Source of the DNA: Undaria pinnatifida
Taxonomy: Eukaryota > Sar > Phaeophyceae > Laminariales > Alariaceae
Assembly: GCA_012845835.1 (NCBI GenBank)
Contig: JABAKD010000010.1
Location: 1,855,501-1,919,500, forward strand
DNA: 64,000 nucleotides
Reading direction: 5' to 3'
Part shown: positions 60,701 to 64,000 of the stretch, one piece after another
How the letters are laid out: every line of letters begins with the position of its first letter
Position numbering within the stretch: position 1 is the first letter of the stretch
Translations under genes and position numbers: made by a program
The notes under the pieces: model-generated
Seen by the model: only the letters and a program-made list of their open reading frames with translations
Told to the model about the DNA's origin: nothing
The model's database searches: none

Positions 60701-61846
60701 TCATCGACCCTTACGTGATCGTGTCTATGCACGGTGTGCCAGCCGACTGCAGGAAGGCCAAGGCCACCAAGGTCGTCCAAGACAACGGCTTCAACCCGAT
60801 CTGGAATGAGACAGCCACGTTCCAAGTACGTGCAGGTTATGTGTTTATTTTGCCGGCGCTTGTGGGTCATGCGCAGGTTTTTGCGTTGCGTGTGTATGGT
60901 GCATGTGCGGGCGTTTGTGTGCAATGATACGTATGTGTTTTTTGTTTGTTTCTGGAATGAGACAGCCACGTTCCATGTAACACCACGCAGGATAGTTGAT
61001 GTGTTTATTTCGCCCTCGCTCGTGAGCCTGTGTTCGTGTGCGTAGTGCGGTGTGTATGCAATAATATGTTTGGGTTTGTGCTTGTTTGTTTTGTTTGTTT
61101 TGTTTTGTTTTGTGTGACATGTTGGACATTCCGTTGATATTGTTTGTTTTTTTTGTCCCCCGTTCGATACGGTTCGCCTGTTAAACAGGGGTGACGGAAG
61201 GAGTGTGTCAAGCCTTCCCTCTCGTGGCTTGACGATGGCTTGACGCTGGCTTGTAGAAACGTGTCTGCCCATATACGCGCGTGTCGCGTGCTCTCTGCAT
61301 CGTGGTGTGTCGTGTTATGTTGCCGCTGCTATCGTGCGCACTAGATGACGAATCTCACGCCGGGTGGCAAACACATGCTTCGTCGGGAGCTAGGGACATG
61401 TAGCCTAGTATGTAAGGTATTTTAAGGCCACGGCGCGGTCATAGTACGGTAGTGGTTCACTAAGGTTTACGGTATAGCACGGCAACGGTGTGTGCCCACG
61501 CACGCACAATCTTGGTGCACATGAGATCCGGCCAGCTCGACCTCTAATTGCCGTCGACGATGCCGACCTCCGTCTGCCGTCGATGCTGCCCTAACCTCGT
61601 TCCTCGCAATCCGTAACATCCCCCCTGACACTCCAGGTGACGATGCCCGAGCTCGCCCTCCTCATGTTCACCGTAATGGACAAGGACGTGAACGCCGATG
61701 ATTTCGTCGCGCAGACCGTGTTGCCGGTAACAGCCCTCCGATCGGGCTACCGCTCCGTCAGGCTTTACAGCAGCAGCGGGACAATGCACGGAGACTTCGA
61801 GCACGCGTCTCTGCTGTGTCGATTCACACTCACTCATCAAGCGTGA
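45370..61846 (+). CDS. Phosphoinositide-specific phospholipase C (PLC-delta type); 5' end incomplete
   Basis: Exons: 45370-45515, 46227-46333, 47318-47422, 50881-51006, 51452-51652, 52211-52348, 52836-52930, 53448-53577, 54115-54209, 54550-54679, 54920-55138, 56289-56405, 57172-57253, 58217-58284, 58924-59031, 59715-59888, 60649-60825, 61637-61846. All phases join; 808 codons plus TGA. It hydrolyses PIP2 to IP3 and diacylglycerol at the membrane. Domains in order: second half of a PH domain ([18 protein letters not shown]); EF-hands [12 protein letters not shown] and [12 protein letters not shown], both with full Ca ligands; X half with [32 protein letters not shown] and GKIVIKGK (both catalytic His and the Ca ligands present); an acidic then Ser/Lys-rich X-Y linker; Y half with [17 protein letters not shown] and [10 protein letters not shown]2 with [13 protein letters not shown] and VMDKD. 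The first PH strands and start were not found; a 30-nt exon 45094-45123 (MNDNAGATDE) is one candidate. The intron after 53577 begins with GC. Confidence 0.93.
45650..45760. repeat. G-rich purine tract in a PLC intron
   Basis: More than 100 bases of almost pure G and A, including a 13-G run, lie between the PH-domain exons. G-quadruplex or triplex formation is possible from composition alone. Confidence 0.85.
47198..47222. repeat. Long C homopolymer before an EF-hand exon
   Basis: About 23 C residues in a row lie about 95 bases before the first EF-hand exon; a matching G run of about 26 lies at 47446-47471 just after that exon. The two runs flank the exon and are complementary. Confidence 0.9.
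48709..48745. repeat. (CTG)n run in PLC intron
   Basis: About ten CTG triplets in a row are followed by interrupted CTG/TTG units. This is a simple repeat in the 3.5-kb intron between the EF-hand exons. Confidence 0.9.
49305..49425. repeat. (GGGCT)n array
   Basis: About twenty tandem GGGCT pentamers lie in the intron between the two EF-hand exons. They open long low-complexity frames on both strands that are not genes. Confidence 0.95.
49541..49735. repeat. (GGGTT)n telomere-like pentamer array
   Basis: More than thirty tandem TTGGG units, interrupted once near the start, are followed by a return to GGGCT. The array resembles a telomere-type G-rich sequence but with a five-base unit. Confidence 0.95.
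50025..50115. repeat. (GGGCT)n array, second block
   Basis: About fifteen tandem GGGCT units, with degenerate GGGCT/GGACT units for several hundred bases on either side (49736-50280). Confidence 0.95.
53968..54098. repeat. CTG/TTG-rich tract before a PLC X-domain exon
   Basis: Runs of CTGCTGCTG, GGTGCTG and TTGCTGTTG occupy the last 130 bases of the intron, ending about 15 bases before the acceptor at 54114. A similar tract at 54400-54470 stands before the next exon. Confidence 0.85.
55225..55382. repeat. GTTGGTGTTGGT-type array, first block
   Basis: Hexamers GGTGTT and GGTGTC dominate. Similar blocks follow at 56690-56990 and 57310-57660, in the introns around the X-Y linker exons. Translated frames are Val/Gly, Cys/Trp or Asn/Thr repeats and are not genes. 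Confidence 0.9.
56690..56990. repeat. GTTGGTGCTGGT-type array, second block
   Basis: The array has a 12- to 18-base higher-order structure, GGTGTTGGTGCTGGTGCT, repeated about six times near 56860-56945. Confidence 0.9.
57310..57660. repeat. GTTGGTGTCGGT-type array, third block
   Basis: Units GGTGTCGGTGTTGG dominate. The block lies directly after exon 57172-57253, beginning about 55 bases past its donor. Confidence 0.9.
60115..60161. repeat. (TTGGCCGTG)5 minisatellite
   Basis: Five perfect copies of the nonamer lie in the intron before the C2 exon at 60649. A G run of about 20 follows at 60281-60301. Confidence 0.92.
60800..61095. repeat. ~150-bp tandem duplication including the 3' end of a C2 exon
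   Basis: CTGGAATGAGACAGCCACGT followed by TCCA occurs in the exon at 60801-60824 and again in the following intron at about 60951-60974. After both copies come diverged versions of the same downstream sequence (GATGTGTTTATTT/TTATGTGTTTATTT, then CTTGTTTGTT). The second copy has TCCATGTAAC where the real donor is TCCAAGTACG. Confidence 0.8.
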
Positions 61847-64000
61847 AGCGCGGGTTGACGGCAGTTGTCGGGCGCGCGCTCCACACACGTTGCACCGCTG
61901 CCGCGACCTTTTTACGTTTGTGTCTCCTTTTTCTCGTTTCTTGTTTTGAGTTTTGTTTTGTTTTGTTTCTTGTTTTCGTTCCGTTCCGTTTGGTTTCGTT
62001 TCGTTTCGTTTGGTGTGTGTGTCGGGGGGTTGAGGTTACGTTATACCCCCCTTCCCCCGCTTGAAGAGCTTTTAACCGTCGTTCTGGTGAAAAAGGCAAG
62101 ATTAGGTTATAGCGCTGGCCCTTGTGGTGTGTCGAGAGAGGAGGGAAATTTCTTTATTTTTGACACAGGAGACAAGGCGCACCCCGTCGTTGCGCTGTTG
62201 TTTCTACTGTGAGGAGGGGGTCAGACCCAGCCATCCTCCTGACCTGTCTGCGGGACGGGTGTCCTCGTTGTCTGACGCTGGCGTCCCTCAGGTGATGGTC
62301 TGTGTGGAAAGGTTTGTTGTCTTCAGGTAGAAGGATTAAAGTTTGGCCGGGCACTTGCCCCGGGCTCGGGTGCGGAGCCTCTCTGTCCGTGTGCTTGGAT
62401 CAAAGATTTTAGCGTACAACCCGTTTGTCGACGGAGTTTGTAGTTAGTGTTTTTATTTTTTCTCCGCTCTGATTTTGGTACAGGGATGGCCGGACCCATC
62501 CCGCCGGCGGACGAGTTGATTGCACCCCCCCGCTTGCCGTGTGTCGAGGCATCGGCGCTGGATGGAAGTGTCGTCTCTGTCGTAAGCAAGGCCCCCCTTC
62601 GTTGTCGGGTCTTCAGTAGCTAGGCCGTGGAGGTGAACCTTCACAAGTAAATTATGGGGCGCCCGATCTGTGGGGGCCGGTGGGTTGGCGCGTGTGCCAG
62701 GTACCCGGTATTAGATTCATAGGGGTAGCGTGGTCCCGCTTGGACTCTGAACTCTGGTTCTTTATGTTTGGTGAGTTCTCGTAGTACGGTTTGAGCCCTC
62801 TTCCCCTCCCTCCCCCCCCTCTCCCTCCGCTTGCTTTCGTTTTTGCCCGAGTGTTGCCGGTGCCGCATTGCGGTGGCATGCCATCGAATCTGTTAGCATG
62901 TATCGCTGCGTATACACCCCTTTGAAGTAGGCGAGGACTATCACAGCGAGTACCACGATTGCTGGCGTGCCTTAGTGGCCTTCGATATGGCGGAGGCGTG
63001 GGTGAATTGCCAGGCGCTCGTAATGTTTTTGCATCGGTCTGTGATCGGGGCGCTTGTGCGAATGGTAGACTTAATTTTTTTCTCGTATCCCGGTCGGGCC
63101 TACGGCTCGTATCGCTGCCTTGCCCTGCGCTAATTTTGAGTCGATCGCGAGCATGCGTTGGGTACCACAGCGCGCCTATAATCGTTCGGCAGCCGGAATC
63201 ATCATGCTGTGCCACCTGCCCGGTACCTCGTGTAATACTTGGATTAGATTTATTGTAATAATAGAATAGCTTCTAACACGCAACATTAAGATTGACGTCT
63301 ATTGTGGTCTTGGTCTTGATGCTCCAACGCCACAGGCGCAAATTAGCTGTCTGAAATATTCCACGCACCGGTATATACCAGTATGATACCAGTACACTAC
63401 TGTTGCTGTCCTCATGCTCGCCTATAAAGCGTACCGCCTGGTCGGTGGATGTGGTTTGGCTGGAAGTGTATTTTCTGCATGAAGCACGCGCGCATTAATG
63501 AGTACCGCGACATCAATAAGGTGGCGGTGCTTTCTGCCGATGTTGCCTCCACCTGTCTTGCGATTATCCTGCCTGCCCAAACAGGCGGTGAGCATGGAGG
63601 TACCCATCAGTGTTAATAGTACTTGTTGCTGTAGCGTTGTCGTAGTTGTGGTGTAGTTGTGGCAAGGTTGAATACAAATACCTGGTCAAGAATACCAGGT
63701 ATTTCATCTTAGGAGCTCGCGACGAGGTACACGGGTGGCCGAGACCTCCCCCCCCCGTTTGGGGTCCTTGTACAGGGTGTAGCAAGACAAAGACGTTCTA
63801 AGCACCTTTCATAAGGCCCAACACCGCGTAAGATCCCAACAACGTATAGTCTATATCCCTATTATCATGTACTGGCATCGCTATGTATTATAAATACAGG
63901 CCACACGCCTCTCTGTCTTTTCTATCTGTCATCACGGTCTTTCGACTCAAAAGCGTTTGCGCCCCGTCCTGCTGTATGGGTAGAGAGGGTGGGTGACACA
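61847..64000. other. Region downstream of PLC with unresolved exon-like frames
   Basis: The PLC 3' UTR should begin here, with T/G-rich TTCGTTTCG repeats near 61935-62010. Three plus-strand frames look exon-like: 62484-62581 (after TTTTGGTACAG, MAGPIPPADELIAPPRLP, ending at GTAAGC), about 62925-63132 (EDYHSEYHDCWRALVAFDMA) and 63479-63587 (MKHARINEYRDINKVAVLSA, ending at GTGAGC). I recognise none of them and cannot link them into one gene, so they are left as hints of a further plus-strand gene. Confidence 0.3.

Overview
The window looks like nuclear DNA of an intron-rich eukaryote, most likely a brown alga (Ectocarpus-like stramenopile). The evidence is genes split into 7 to 19 exons with GT-AG introns of up to 5 kb, long intergenic stretches full of simple repeats, and a plant-type nucleotide-sugar dehydratase beside a PLC-delta-type phospholipase C. 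The lineage is inference from style; no marker gene proves it.

Three real genes stand out. (1) 4257-18991, plus strand: a complete 7-exon UDP-glucose 4,6-dehydratase-like protein (372 aa) for deoxysugar (rhamnose-type) synthesis. Its third intron carries a full-length Ty1/Copia retrotransposon (10070-15746, minus strand) with 369-bp LTRs and a perfect 5-bp target duplication. (2) 21352-30337, minus strand: a 7-exon SNF1/AMPK/CIPK-like Ser/Thr kinase (974 aa) with a long low-complexity tail. Its fifth intron contains a non-autonomous hAT-like transposon (24317-26048) built from GGGTC arrays. (3) 45370-61846, plus strand: an 18-exon (or more) phosphoinositide-specific phospholipase C with a partial PH domain, two intact EF-hands, X and Y catalytic halves and a C2 domain. 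Its first exon(s) could not be fixed.

Genes 1 and 2 are tail to tail across 2.4 kb. A possible unrecognised plus-strand gene (30693-31530) lies head to head with the kinase. The remaining space (1-4.2 kb, 31.5-45 kb, 62-64 kb and most introns) is repeats: tRNA-like SINE candidates, minisatellite families, a recurrent TACCAGGTA/TACCTGGTA palindrome, telomere-like TTGGG arrays, CTG runs and purine tracts. The kinase and the PLC are both signalling proteins, but nothing in the sequence ties the three genes into one pathway. I found no clear new multi-gene system; the most unusual signals are the mobile and repeat structures listed in the findings.
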